From contig NZ_JABBPN010000009.1 in the NCBI RefSeq assembly GCF_012933385.1, forward strand, positions 1 to 64,000: a DNA stretch of 64,000 bases, given 5' to 3'. The stretch comes from Paenibacillus lemnae (lineage in GTDB: Bacteria > Bacillota > Bacilli > Paenibacillales > Paenibacillaceae). The notes under the pieces are model-generated. The model was not told where the DNA came from, searched no databases, and saw only the letters and a program-made list of their open reading frames with translations. Shown here piece after piece: positions 41,247 through 48,458 of the stretch (its first letter is position 1; each line of letters opens with the position of its first letter). A program made the translations under genes and the position numbers.

Positions 41247-41630
41247 ATGGCACAAAAACGGCTGGACCATGTCGGCATTATGGTACGGGACCTGGATCAA
41301 ACCATTAATTTTTATACGTTGGTAGTAGGGCTTGAGCTTAAAGGAAAACTTACCCACACCAACGGGGTCATTCAGCTGGCTTTCCTCGGCTTTAACGGCA
41401 GCGATGAGACAGAGGTCGAATTGATTCAGGGCTATAACGATCATCTGCCGGCTGAAGGACGGGTGCATCATTTTGCGGTAAGCACGGATGATATTGAGCA
41501 GGAATATGAGCGCATTCAAAGTTTGGATATTCCGCATGTCGATGATGAGATTGTGACACTGCCCAACGGCCATCGTTATTTTTTCATACATGGTCCTGAA
41601 GGCGAGTGGATTGAGTTTTTCCAGCGGTGA
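41247..41630 (+). CDS. VOC-superfamily (glyoxalase-like) protein
   Basis: The 127-residue protein has the paired beta-alpha-beta-beta-beta units of the VOC fold: RLDHVGIMVRDLDQTINFYT, VELIQGYND, VHHFAVSTDDIEQEYE and FFIHGPEGEWIEFFQR. The likely metal ligands are His in LDHVG, Glu in VELIQ, His in VHHFAV and Glu in IEFF. It resembles methylmalonyl-CoA epimerase and glyoxalase I, but no reaction can be fixed. ATG 41247 follows AAAGGAGG. Confidence 0.82.
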   Translation: MAQKRLDHVGIMVRDLDQTINFYTLVVGLELKGKLTHTNGVIQLAFLGFNGSDETEVELIQGYNDHLPAEGRVHHFAVSTDDIEQEYERIQSLDIPHVDDEIVTLPNGHRYFFIHGPEGEWIEFFQR

Positions 41631-41658
41631 TTCAATATGCCTGTGCTTAGTGGGCGGC

Positions 41659-41688
41659 TGGACAAGTCCTGAGGATAAGGTCTATAAT
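41659..41688 (+). promoter_or_regulatory. Promoter of the thiamine-precursor operon
   Basis: TGGACA (41659-41664), 18 bases and TATAAT (41683-41688), about 40 bases before the riboswitch. Confidence 0.6.
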
Positions 41689-41726
41689 TACACGTGATAC
41701 AACAATGCGATCTAACTTCATACTAA

Positions 41727-41818
41727 ATACGGGGAGCTGGGAATCGGCCGGCTGAGATTGTGTCCCTTCAAGACACTGACCCTTAAACCTGATCTGGGTA
41801 ATGCCAGCGTAGGAAACT
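41727..41818 (+). ncRNA. TPP riboswitch (THI element)
   Basis: The conserved core is present in order: GGGGAGC near the 5' end, GGCTGAGA (41750-41757), CTGACCCTTAAACCTGATCTGGG and TAATGCCAGCGTAGGAAAC. These build the pyrimidine-sensing and pyrophosphate-sensing arms that bind thiamine pyrophosphate. It precedes a terminator and the thiY-thiX-thiZ genes, so TPP should switch the operon off. Confidence 0.95.
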
Positions 41819-41866
41819 TGCAGTGACCGGTGGAATCCGCCGGCTATTGAACTGTTTTTGCCGCGA

Positions 41867-41893
41867 TGCGTCCCTTGAGGGGACGCTTTTTTT
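41867..41893 (+). terminator. Riboswitch-controlled terminator
   Basis: GCGTCCC, TTGA and GGGGACGC are followed by seven T. It lies 50 bases after the riboswitch and 73 before thiY. The CGGTGGAATCCGCCGG segment between may take part in the alternative fold. Confidence 0.85.
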
Positions 41894-41965
41894 GTGCACC
41901 CTGTACGTTATTTGCATCAGTGAATGTTTAGCGTGAAGTGGATTGACCAAAGGAGAGAATAGATC

Positions 41966-42997
41966 ATGAGAACGAAAAACTTGCTGTCCCTGCTTCTGGG
42001 AAGTGTCCTGCTGTTTGCCGCTGGCTGCGGTAACGGGACCAAGGCACCGGCTGAAGAGTCCGGCGGGGAAGAAAGCGGAAATGCTCCCGCCCAGGTAAAA
42101 AATGTGAAAGTCATGCTGGATTGGACGGCCAACACGAATCATACAGGACTTTATGCTGCCCGGGATCTCGGCTACTACAAGGAAGAAGGCCTGAACGTCG
42201 AGATTGTTCAGCCAGGGGCGGGTGGTACAGATGCTATGGTTGCTTCCGGTCAGGCTGATTTCGGCATCAGCTACCAGGAAGGCGTTACGCTGGCACGCAC
42301 GCAGGGAGTACCGCTTGTATCCATCGCTGCTGTCATTCAGCATAATACCTCCGGTTTCGCCGCTCCCGTCGACCGGAATATCAAGAAAGCGTCTGATTTT
42401 GAAGGCAAGTCGTATGGCGGCTGGGGCTCTCCGGTTGAGGAGGCCGTCATGAAATCGATCATGGATATCGATGGAGCTGACGTGAGCAAGGTCAAGATGA
42501 TCAACATGGGGGATGCGGACTACTTCACAGCAGTTAAACGGGATATTGATTTTGCATGGATCTATTATGCGTGGACAGGTGTGGAAGCCGAGCTTCGCGG
42601 AGAGCCTCTGGACATGATCTATGTAAAGGATTACTCCGAGGCGCTGGATTATTACACCCCGGTATTAGTAACGAACGAAGATAAAATTGCGAACGATCCC
42701 GAACTCGTCAAAGCATTCATGAGCGCTACCGCCAAAGGCTATGAATATGCCATCAACCAGCCTGAGGAAGCTGCGGCCCTGCTGTCCAAAGCGGTACCTG
42801 AGCTGGATGAAGAGCTGGTGCTGGCGAGCCAGAAATGGCTCAGTCCGAAGTATCAGGATGATGCGGCGCGCTGGGGAGAGCAGAAGGCTGAAGTGTGGAA
42901 CAATTATGCCGAGTGGATGTTCGAACGCAAGCTGCTGGACAAACCACTGGAGTCGGAGCAAGCCTTTACCAATGACTTTTTGCCGAATACGCCATGA
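41966..42997 (+). CDS. thiY: Thiamine-precursor (HMP) ABC transporter, substrate-binding lipoprotein
   Basis: The 343-residue protein has a lipoprotein signal (LLSLLLGSVLLFAAGC, Cys near residue 21), an acidic linker and an NMT1/THI5-like binding domain. Key segments are VMLDWTANTNHTGLYAARDLGYYKEEGLNVE, GGTDAMVASGQADFGISYQEG and WIYYAWTGVEAE. ThiY proteins bind formylaminopyrimidine, a thiamine breakdown product salvaged to HMP. It is the first gene behind the TPP riboswitch and overlaps thiX by four bases. Confidence 0.9.
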   Translation: MRTKNLLSLLLGSVLLFAAGCGNGTKAPAEESGGEESGNAPAQVKNVKVMLDWTANTNHTGLYAARDLGYYKEEGLNVEIVQPGAGGTDAMVASGQADFGISYQEGVTLARTQGVPLVSIAAVIQHNTSGFAAPVDRNIKKASDFEGKSYGGWGSPVEEAVMKSIMDIDGADVSKVKMINMGDADYFTAVKRDIDFAWIYYAWTGVEAELRGEPLDMIYVKDYSEALDYYTPVLVTNEDKIANDPELVKAFMSATAKGYEYAINQPEEAAALLSKAVPELDEELVLASQKWLSPKYQDDAARWGEQKAEVWNNYAEWMFERKLLDKPLESEQAFTNDFLPNTP

Positions 42998-43764
42998 GAA
43001 TGTGGTGGAAGGATGTGTGGCCGCCCGTTGTGGCGGTCCTTCTCTTTTTAGGGGCTTGGCAGGCCGCGGTTTATATGTTTCACATCGAAGACTGGATTCT
43101 GCCTTCTCCTGCAGGAATTGCAAGAGAAGCTGCTTCTGGTGCTCAGGGGCTGCCGGGCCATACACTGGCCACTCTGCGGCTGACACTGACGGGGTTTGTC
43201 ATCGGGACTGCTGTGGGATTTATCATTGCATTGATTCTTCATATGCTGCCTGGACTGAAAACTGCTCTTTATCCCCTGCTCGTCGTCAGCCAGAACGTGC
43301 CGACCATTGCTCTGGCTCCGCTGCTCATGATCTGGTTCGGATTCGGGATGCTTCCGAAGATTATTGTCATCACGCTGGTCTGCTTCTTTCCGGTAGCCGT
43401 TGCTGCCATGGACGGCCTGGCCCGGACGGACCGGACCATGATGAACTACATGCAGATGGCAGGAGCCGGCAGATGGCAGACGTTCTCCAAGCTGGAGCTG
43501 CCTCATGCCCTTCCTTCTCTCTTTTCGGGCCTTAGAATCGCGGCAACGTATTCCGTTATGGGCGCGGTGATCGGTGAGTGGATCGGATCTGACCGGGGCA
43601 TCGGCTATTATATGATGCTGCAAAAATCCGCGTACCGGACCGACCGGGTCTTTGTCGCCATTGTTATCGTCGTGCTGCTCAGTCTGCTGATGGTTGGGCT
43701 GATCACACTGCTTGAAAAGCGGTTGATCCGCTGGAACGCCAAATCAAGGGAGGTGTCACGATGA
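42994..43764 (+). CDS. thiX: Thiamine-precursor ABC transporter permease
   Basis: The 256-residue permease has about six spans and the importer coupling motif MNYMQMAGAGRWQTFSKLELPHALPSLFSGLRIAATYSVMGAVIGEW. It forms a homodimeric channel with ThiZ. It starts at ATG 42994 inside the last codon of thiY (ATGA overlap) and overlaps thiZ in the same way, so the three are coupled. Confidence 0.9.
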   Translation: MRMWWKDVWPPVVAVLLFLGAWQAAVYMFHIEDWILPSPAGIAREAASGAQGLPGHTLATLRLTLTGFVIGTAVGFIIALILHMLPGLKTALYPLLVVSQNVPTIALAPLLMIWFGFGMLPKIIVITLVCFFPVAVAAMDGLARTDRTMMNYMQMAGAGRWQTFSKLELPHALPSLFSGLRIAATYSVMGAVIGEWIGSDRGIGYYMMLQKSAYRTDRVFVAIVIVVLLSLLMVGLITLLEKRLIRWNAKSREVSR

Positions 43765-44582
43765 GCAGAAATATCTCTATTCCTGGTGCGATAGATGCGG
43801 CAGCAGCGATGCCTTCTTCCGCTCTGGAGGCGGACGGCATCACAAAATCTTTCCGTGACCGCAAAACAGAGGTTAAGGTGCTTGATGGTCTGAGCCTGAC
43901 TGTTCAGCCCGGACAATTCGCCTCCATCATCGGTCCTTCCGGAAGCGGCAAGAGTACGCTGTTTCACATTATTGGCGGACTCCTGAAGCCGGATGCAGGG
44001 GCTATCCGTATGAATGGCAGTGATGTCACCGGCCAGAAAGGCCGCATTGCCTACATGCCGCAGCAGCCTGCGCTGTTTCCGTGGCGGACTGCGCTGGATA
44101 ATGTGCTTCTGCCGCGTGAGCTCAGCGGCATGCCGAAGGAACAGGCACGTGACGAGGCCCGTATCCTGATGGAGCGTGCCGGCCTGTCCGGATTTGAGAA
44201 TGCCTATCCTGACACACTTTCAGGTGGCATGCAGCAGCGGACCGCTTTCTTGCGCACCCTGATGAGCCCGCAGGAAGTGATGTGCCTGGATGAGCCGTTC
44301 AGCGCACTGGACGCCCTCACGAGAACCGACATGCAGCACTGGCTGCTGGACATGTGGGAAGCGGACCGCCGTTCGGTGCTCATGATCACCCATCATATCG
44401 AAGAAGCGCTGCTGCTGTCTGATGTCGTATATGTAATGTCAAACCGGCCGGCAGCTATTTTACAGAAGATTGAGGTGCCATTTGCTCGTCCAAGAAGTGA
44501 AGCCCTGCTGCATCAGCCAGCATTTCTCGCGCTGAAGCAGGAGATCTCAGACCGGATGCGGAATGAGCTGCGCAAATCCTGA
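43761..44582 (+). CDS. thiZ: Thiamine-precursor ABC transporter ATPase
   Basis: The 273-residue ATPase has Walker A IIGPSGSGKSTLF (about residues 57-69), Q-loop YMPQQPALFPWRT, signature LSGGMQQRTAFLRTL, Walker B VMCLDEPFSALDALTR and switch His in MITHHIEEALLLSD. The class is the NitT/TauT-like importers. It powers uptake through ThiX. TatD follows after 15 bases. Confidence 0.9.
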   Translation: MSRNISIPGAIDAAAAMPSSALEADGITKSFRDRKTEVKVLDGLSLTVQPGQFASIIGPSGSGKSTLFHIIGGLLKPDAGAIRMNGSDVTGQKGRIAYMPQQPALFPWRTALDNVLLPRELSGMPKEQARDEARILMERAGLSGFENAYPDTLSGGMQQRTAFLRTLMSPQEVMCLDEPFSALDALTRTDMQHWLLDMWEADRRSVLMITHHIEEALLLSDVVYVMSNRPAAILQKIEVPFARPRSEALLHQPAFLALKQEISDRMRNELRKS

Positions 44583-44597
44583 GGAGGCGTTTATCTT

Positions 44598-45389
44598 ATG
44601 CGCTCTGCTTACATTGATACCCATATTCATCTGGACACTTATCCCGAAACCGAACAGCACCGCATTCTTGAGGAGCTGGAGGCATGCGGCGTGAAGTCTC
44701 TGATTTCCGTCTCCATGCACCTGGAATCCTCCCGCCGGAACCGGGCACTCTCGCTGCTCGATTCCCGGGTTAAACCGGCCTTCGGCTTCCATCCTGAACA
44801 ACCCCTTCCCGGCGAGGAAGAGGTTGAAGCATTGTTTGCTTTTATGGAGGCCCATCTGGACATCATGGCTGCCGTGGGCGAAGTCGGCCTGCCCTATTAC
44901 TCCAGGCTGGAAGCCCAGAGCCAGGGCCAGAGCTGGGATAACCTTCCGTACCAGAAACTGCTGGAACGTTTTATATCCTTTGCAGCGAAGCACGGCAAGC
45001 CGATTATTCTTCATGCCGTCTATGAGGACGCTGACATTGCCTGTGATCTGCTGGAGCAGTACGACGTGCGTGCTGCACATTTTCACTGGTTCAAGGGTTC
45101 ACCCGAGACCGTGAAGCGTATGGCCGATTGCGGTTACTACATTTCGTTCACGCCGGATCTGCTGTACGAGGAAGAAATGATGGATCTGGCAGCCAAGTAT
45201 CCAATGCTGCAGGTGATGACTGAGACAGACGGCCCCTGGCCGTTCGAGGGTCCTTTTCAGGGCAGAACCACCCATCCCGGAATGACATCCGATGTGGCAC
45301 ATGCCTGGGCCAGGATACGCGGCCTGGATCCGGATAAGGCACACAGCATTCTATATGATAATGCCCGGCGCTTTTACCGGCTGGATTGA
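44598..45389 (+). CDS. TatD-family metal-dependent hydrolase in the thiamine operon
   Basis: The 263-residue TIM-barrel protein begins with the metal-binding YIDTHIHLDTY and has GEVGLPYY, ILHAVYEDADIACDLL, HFHWFKGSPETVKRMADCGYYISF and TETDGPWPF. These give the His, Glu and Asp ligands of TatD-type deoxyribonucleases/amidohydrolases. Starting 15 bases after thiZ at ATG 44598 with GAGGAGG, it looks like part of the TPP-regulated transcript. A formylaminopyrimidine deformylase (YlmB type) often accompanies thiXYZ; this protein may fill that place, but that is speculation. Confidence 0.8.
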   Translation: MRSAYIDTHIHLDTYPETEQHRILEELEACGVKSLISVSMHLESSRRNRALSLLDSRVKPAFGFHPEQPLPGEEEVEALFAFMEAHLDIMAAVGEVGLPYYSRLEAQSQGQSWDNLPYQKLLERFISFAAKHGKPIILHAVYEDADIACDLLEQYDVRAAHFHWFKGSPETVKRMADCGYYISFTPDLLYEEEMMDLAAKYPMLQVMTETDGPWPFEGPFQGRTTHPGMTSDVAHAWARIRGLDPDKAHSILYDNARRFYRLD

Positions 45390-45437
45390 ACGTACGAGCT
45401 TGTTCTGCCTGTCCTGTGACGGTGTCCGCCGGGCTGC

Positions 45438-46190
45438 TTACGCCAGCGTCAGCGACACCGGACAATGATCGCTTCCCGCCACATGACAGTGGATATCGGC
45501 ATCTTTCAGCCTGTCCGAAAGCGCTGCTGACATCAGAACATAATCAATACGCCAGCCGATATTCCGCTCTCTGACCTTCGGCATATAGGACCACCAGCTG
45601 TACACATCACCACGATCCGGGTACAGCTGCCGGAAGGTGTCGATAAAGCCGGACGCCAGCAGGTCTGTCATCTTTCCCCGTTCTTCCAGAGTAAAGCCGG
45701 AATTGCCCAGGTTTGACTTCGCATTTTTCAGGTCAATCTCCTGATGCGCGACATTCAGGTCTCCGCACAGGATGACCGGTTTGAGCTCATTCAGCTGCAG
45801 TACATATCTGCGGAACCGGTCCTCCCACTCCAGCCGGTACGGAAGCCGGCTCAGATCACGTTTCGCATTAGGCGTATACACATTGACCAGATAAAACTCC
45901 TCAAACTCCAGCGTAATCATTCTGCCCTCCGGCTCGCTGTCCTCTTCCATGCCGTAGCGAACACTCAGCGGCTTCATCCGGCTGAACACGGCCGTGCCGG
46001 AGTATCCTTTTTTGAGCGCATAATTCCAGTACTGCTCATAGTCCGGTCCCAGATCCAGCTCAATCTGCCCATCCTGCAGCTTCGTCTCCTGCAAGCAGAA
46101 CAGATCGGCATCCATCTCCTTAAAAACATCCATAAACCCTTTTGTGACACAAGCCCGCAGGCCATTGACGTTCCATGATACCAGCTTCAA
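45438..46190 (-). CDS. exoA: Exodeoxyribonuclease III (AP endonuclease)
   Basis: The 250-residue enzyme has the exonuclease III/APE1 signatures: KLVSWNVNGLRA, LFCLQETKLQ (metal Glu), YSGTAVFSR, LVNVYTPNA, VILCGDLNVAHQEIDL (Asp, Asn), WRIDYVLMS and a last GSDHCPVSL (Asp-His). It cuts the backbone at abasic sites in base excision repair and would act after the uracil-DNA glycosylases. The start is TTG 46190, eight or nine bases after GGAGG; the longer frame upstream has no other good start. Convergent with the TatD gene. Confidence 0.93.
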   Translation of the reverse strand: MKLVSWNVNGLRACVTKGFMDVFKEMDADLFCLQETKLQDGQIELDLGPDYEQYWNYALKKGYSGTAVFSRMKPLSVRYGMEEDSEPEGRMITLEFEEFYLVNVYTPNAKRDLSRLPYRLEWEDRFRRYVLQLNELKPVILCGDLNVAHQEIDLKNAKSNLGNSGFTLEERGKMTDLLASGFIDTFRQLYPDRGDVYSWWSYMPKVRERNIGWRIDYVLMSAALSDRLKDADIHCHVAGSDHCPVSLTLA

Positions 46191-46329
46191 TAAGTCCCCT
46201 CCTAAAATCATTTCTGTGATTTTCCTTCTATATAATAGAAAGGCATCCGACCTGCTAGAATAGAGCCAGGTTAACGGATGCCATGATGACCATTGTAATA
46301 ACAAGCACTAGCGCCTTATCAGCTCTGTA

Positions 46330-47076
46330 TCAGCGCCTCATCATTCCCCTGTGCTGCAGAAAATCCTTCATATGCAGACGCACCGGTTCAGCGAGCCGCT
46401 TCGCCATGAACTGCGACCAGCCTGCCGCCGGTTTACCTCCTCCGCTTCTAGCCTGCATGTAGGCGGTATACGTATTGTCATAGTTGGCTACCTGTTCCTG
46501 TACCGAAGAAGCATTATACGTCCCCCGGTGCAAAACGCCTTCGAGAGGCAGCCGCGGACGGACATCCGGCTGTTGATCCGGATACCCGAGACACATGCCG
46601 AATACAGGATACACGAGCTCCGGAAGCTGAAGCACCTCAGAAAATTCCGCAATCTGATTCCGTACCCCGCCGATATATACGATGCCAAGCCCCATCGACT
46701 CAGCAGCAACAGCCGCATTCTGGGCGGCGAGTGATGCATCCACGGTCGCTATGATGAAGTTTTCAGTGGAATCAATATAAGATTCCGCTCCGTCCAGATG
46801 CTGTTCTCCGGCCTGCTTTAGGCGGTACAGATCTGCACACCAGACCAGAAATACTGGACATTCTGCAATATAAGCCTGATTACCTGCCAGCACGGACAGG
46901 GTTTGCTTTTGCTCCGGATCGGTTACTGCAATGACACTATATGCCTGAACACTGCTGGAGCTGGAAGCCATCTGGGCCGCCTGGACGATACGCTGCAGCT
47001 GTTCCTCGGTCACTTCCCGGCTGCTGTATTTACGAATCGATCGGTGCTTCATTAAAAGATCAATGGTCTCATTCAT
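46330..47076 (-). CDS. nfsA: NADPH-dependent FMN nitroreductase (NfsA type)
   Basis: The 248-residue flavoprotein begins with the nitroreductase segment LMKHRSIRKYSSREVTEEQLQRIVQAAQMASSSSSVQAYSVIAV. It also has ENFIIATVDASLAAQNAAVAAESMGLGIVYIGG and VFGMCLGYPDQQPDVRPRLPLE, as in NfsA/FRP-type enzymes that reduce nitro compounds, quinones or FMN with NADPH. It lies downstream of copZ on the same strand but beyond a terminator. Confidence 0.88.
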   Translation of the reverse strand: MNETIDLLMKHRSIRKYSSREVTEEQLQRIVQAAQMASSSSSVQAYSVIAVTDPEQKQTLSVLAGNQAYIAECPVFLVWCADLYRLKQAGEQHLDGAESYIDSTENFIIATVDASLAAQNAAVAAESMGLGIVYIGGVRNQIAEFSEVLQLPELVYPVFGMCLGYPDQQPDVRPRLPLEGVLHRGTYNASSVQEQVANYDNTYTAYMQARSGGGKPAAGWSQFMAKRLAEPVRLHMKDFLQHRGMMRR

Positions 47077-47109
47077 GCGCTGCCTTCACTCCTGGTTCTT
47101 AGATTGTTA

Positions 47110-47140
47110 TAAAAAAATAAGCCCGGAAACCGAGCTTATT
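47110..47140 (-). terminator. Terminator of copZ
   Basis: AATAAGCTCGG, AAA-type loop and CCGGGCTTATT on the minus strand are followed by seven T. The same hairpin style recurs at 58317-58341. Confidence 0.85.
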
Positions 47141-47152
47141 CATATGAAAGTC

Positions 47153-47353
47153 TTAAACCACTTCATATCCCTGTTCTTCGATCGTTTCCTTGATTTGCTC
47201 TACAGCCGTCTGGCTTTCATTATAATCTACCGTAACGGTCCCGGCCTGCAGATCGACCTTGCCGGACATTCCAGCTTCCTTCAAAGCCTTCTCTATAGCA
47301 TTCACACAGTGGTTGCAGGACATACCGCCCACATTCAACGTAACCTGGCTCAT
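47153..47353 (-). CDS. copZ: Copper chaperone CopZ-like protein
   Basis: The 66-residue protein is one heavy-metal-associated domain with the copper motif GMSCNHCVNAIEKAL (two Cys at about residues 13 and 16) and the ferredoxin-like pattern ending IEEQGYEVV. It would carry Cu(I) to a P-type ATPase, which is not encoded in this window. ATG 47353 is set by GGAGGGAATATC; earlier codons overlap the promoter. A G-rich word inside the promoter spacer may be a CsoR site. Confidence 0.9.
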   Translation of the reverse strand: MSQVTLNVGGMSCNHCVNAIEKALKEAGMSGKVDLQAGTVTVDYNESQTAVEQIKETIEEQGYEVV

Positions 47354-47380
47354 GATATTCCCTCCTTCCATTATCGGTTC

Positions 47381-47410
47381 ATTATACGATACCCCCCGAC
47401 TGTATGTAAA
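47381..47410 (-). promoter_or_regulatory. copZ promoter with candidate CsoR site
   Basis: On the minus strand TTTACA (47405-47410), 18 bases and TATAAT (47381-47386). The spacer holds ATACAGTCGGGGGGTAT, an imperfect relative of the palindromes bound by copper-sensing CsoR. Confidence 0.55.
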
Positions 47411-47467
47411 GTATAGCAAAAACCGACACCTTCTTTTCTTATGAGCTAAAAGGTGGCCGCGAAAAAA

Positions 47468-47474
47468 TGTCGAT
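47468..47474. promoter_or_regulatory. Spo0A-box-like word before the DUF5317/GGDEF-HD-GYP cluster
   Basis: TGTCGAT within AAAAAATGTCGATTTTTTC, matching the word at 17765-17771 upstream of the other GGDEF gene. Confidence 0.3.
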
Positions 47475-47513
47475 TTTTTCAAAAAAAACGAATTTAAAAA
47501 GAAGGATTTTCCA

Positions 47514-48197
47514 ATGAATACGTCGAAAACATGTGTACAGGAATCGACGAACAAAGAAAGTAGGAATCACTTTATGGTTTTCGACGGTATTATTCTGGGT
47601 CTGGTTGTTGGACTGATCAAGGGAGGCTTCCGGCACGGATTGCAGGCTTTCAGCCAAATCAGACTGAAAGGCGGCTGGATATTTCCAATATTGTTCCTGA
47701 TTCAGCTGTTCATTTTCCGTTTTCAAGAGTCTAATCCGGATTTCGCTGCATTAAGCAATTATCTCTTTGTTGCCATTTATATTGTAGGCATGTGGTTTTT
47801 ATGGATGAACCGGCAGTACAAAGGGTTTCCAATCATTCTGATTGGCGTGTTTCTCAATTTTCTGGTTATGGCTGTCAACGGGGGCCGAATGCCGGTATCT
47901 TTGCAGGCTGCTTCTGTCCTGGACCCATACTATTTGGACATGCTCAAGAACAGTACAGTGGTTACTAAGCATTATCTGATGGACGCCTCTACAAGGCTGC
48001 CTTTTTTAGGTGATATCATTCCGCTTTCTTCTCCTTACCCAAGAACACAGGCCATCAGTTTAGGAGATATCATTATGAATGTCGGGATCTTCTTCTATAT
48101 TGTTCATCTTATGACAGCAGGCAAGAAATCCTCAGGTTCGTCAGATTATTCTGAGAACCAGACCACCAACCTTGGTGAACCTCAAAATTTATCATAG
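47514..48197 (+). CDS. DUF5317-family membrane protein
   Basis: The 227-residue protein has about six hydrophobic segments and the family-like motifs DGIILGLVVGLIKGG near the start, VMAVNGGRMPVS and LPFLGDIIP. The function of DUF5317 is unknown; relatives commonly sit beside HD-GYP or GGDEF genes, as here. ATG 47514 follows AGAAGGA, while an internal ATG at 47574 (MVFDGII) would give the more typical N-terminus, so the first 20 residues are uncertain. Confidence 0.75.
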   Translation: MNTSKTCVQESTNKESRNHFMVFDGIILGLVVGLIKGGFRHGLQAFSQIRLKGGWIFPILFLIQLFIFRFQESNPDFAALSNYLFVAIYIVGMWFLWMNRQYKGFPIILIGVFLNFLVMAVNGGRMPVSLQAASVLDPYYLDMLKNSTVVTKHYLMDASTRLPFLGDIIPLSSPYPRTQAISLGDIIMNVGIFFYIVHLMTAGKKSSGSSDYSENQTTNLGEPQNLS

Positions 48198-48237
48198 ATT
48201 TTGCACGTTCACGACATCTGGAAAGGAGGGGATCAGT

Positions 48238-48339
48238 ATGAAAAGAACAGAAAAACTCAAGTATTCCCGTATTGTCATCAATGCTGTTATCGTTGCATCT
48301 GTCGTTGTTGCTCTGACTTCCGGATACAAATTCGGCTAA
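48238..48339 (+). CDS. 33-residue membrane peptide between DUF5317 and GGDEF-HD-GYP
   Basis: ATG 48238 lies eight bases after GAAAGGAGGGG, a very strong ribosome binding site, and reads MKRTEKLKYSRIVINA then VIVASVVVALTSGYKFG and stop. A basic N-terminus is followed by one hydrophobic span. It sits 40 bases after the DUF5317 gene and is followed by a strong terminator, so it ends that transcript. No family recognised. Confidence 0.6.
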   Translation: MKRTEKLKYSRIVINAVIVASVVVALTSGYKFG

Positions 48340-48345
48340 ATCCCC

Positions 48346-48378
48346 AAAAAGACAGGCTCTCGGGAGTCTGTCTTTTTT
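48346..48378 (+). terminator. Terminator after the 33-residue peptide
   Basis: AAAAAGACAGGCTC and GAGTCTGTCTTTTTT with one mismatch. It separates the DUF5317 unit from the GGDEF-HD-GYP gene. Confidence 0.88.
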
Positions 48379-48458
48379 ATTATTGCTCTGTTGTTTAAAT
48401 GATTGATCTATTTTAAAATGATGGGAAGAATACATCATGTTATCCGAGGAGCACGTAT

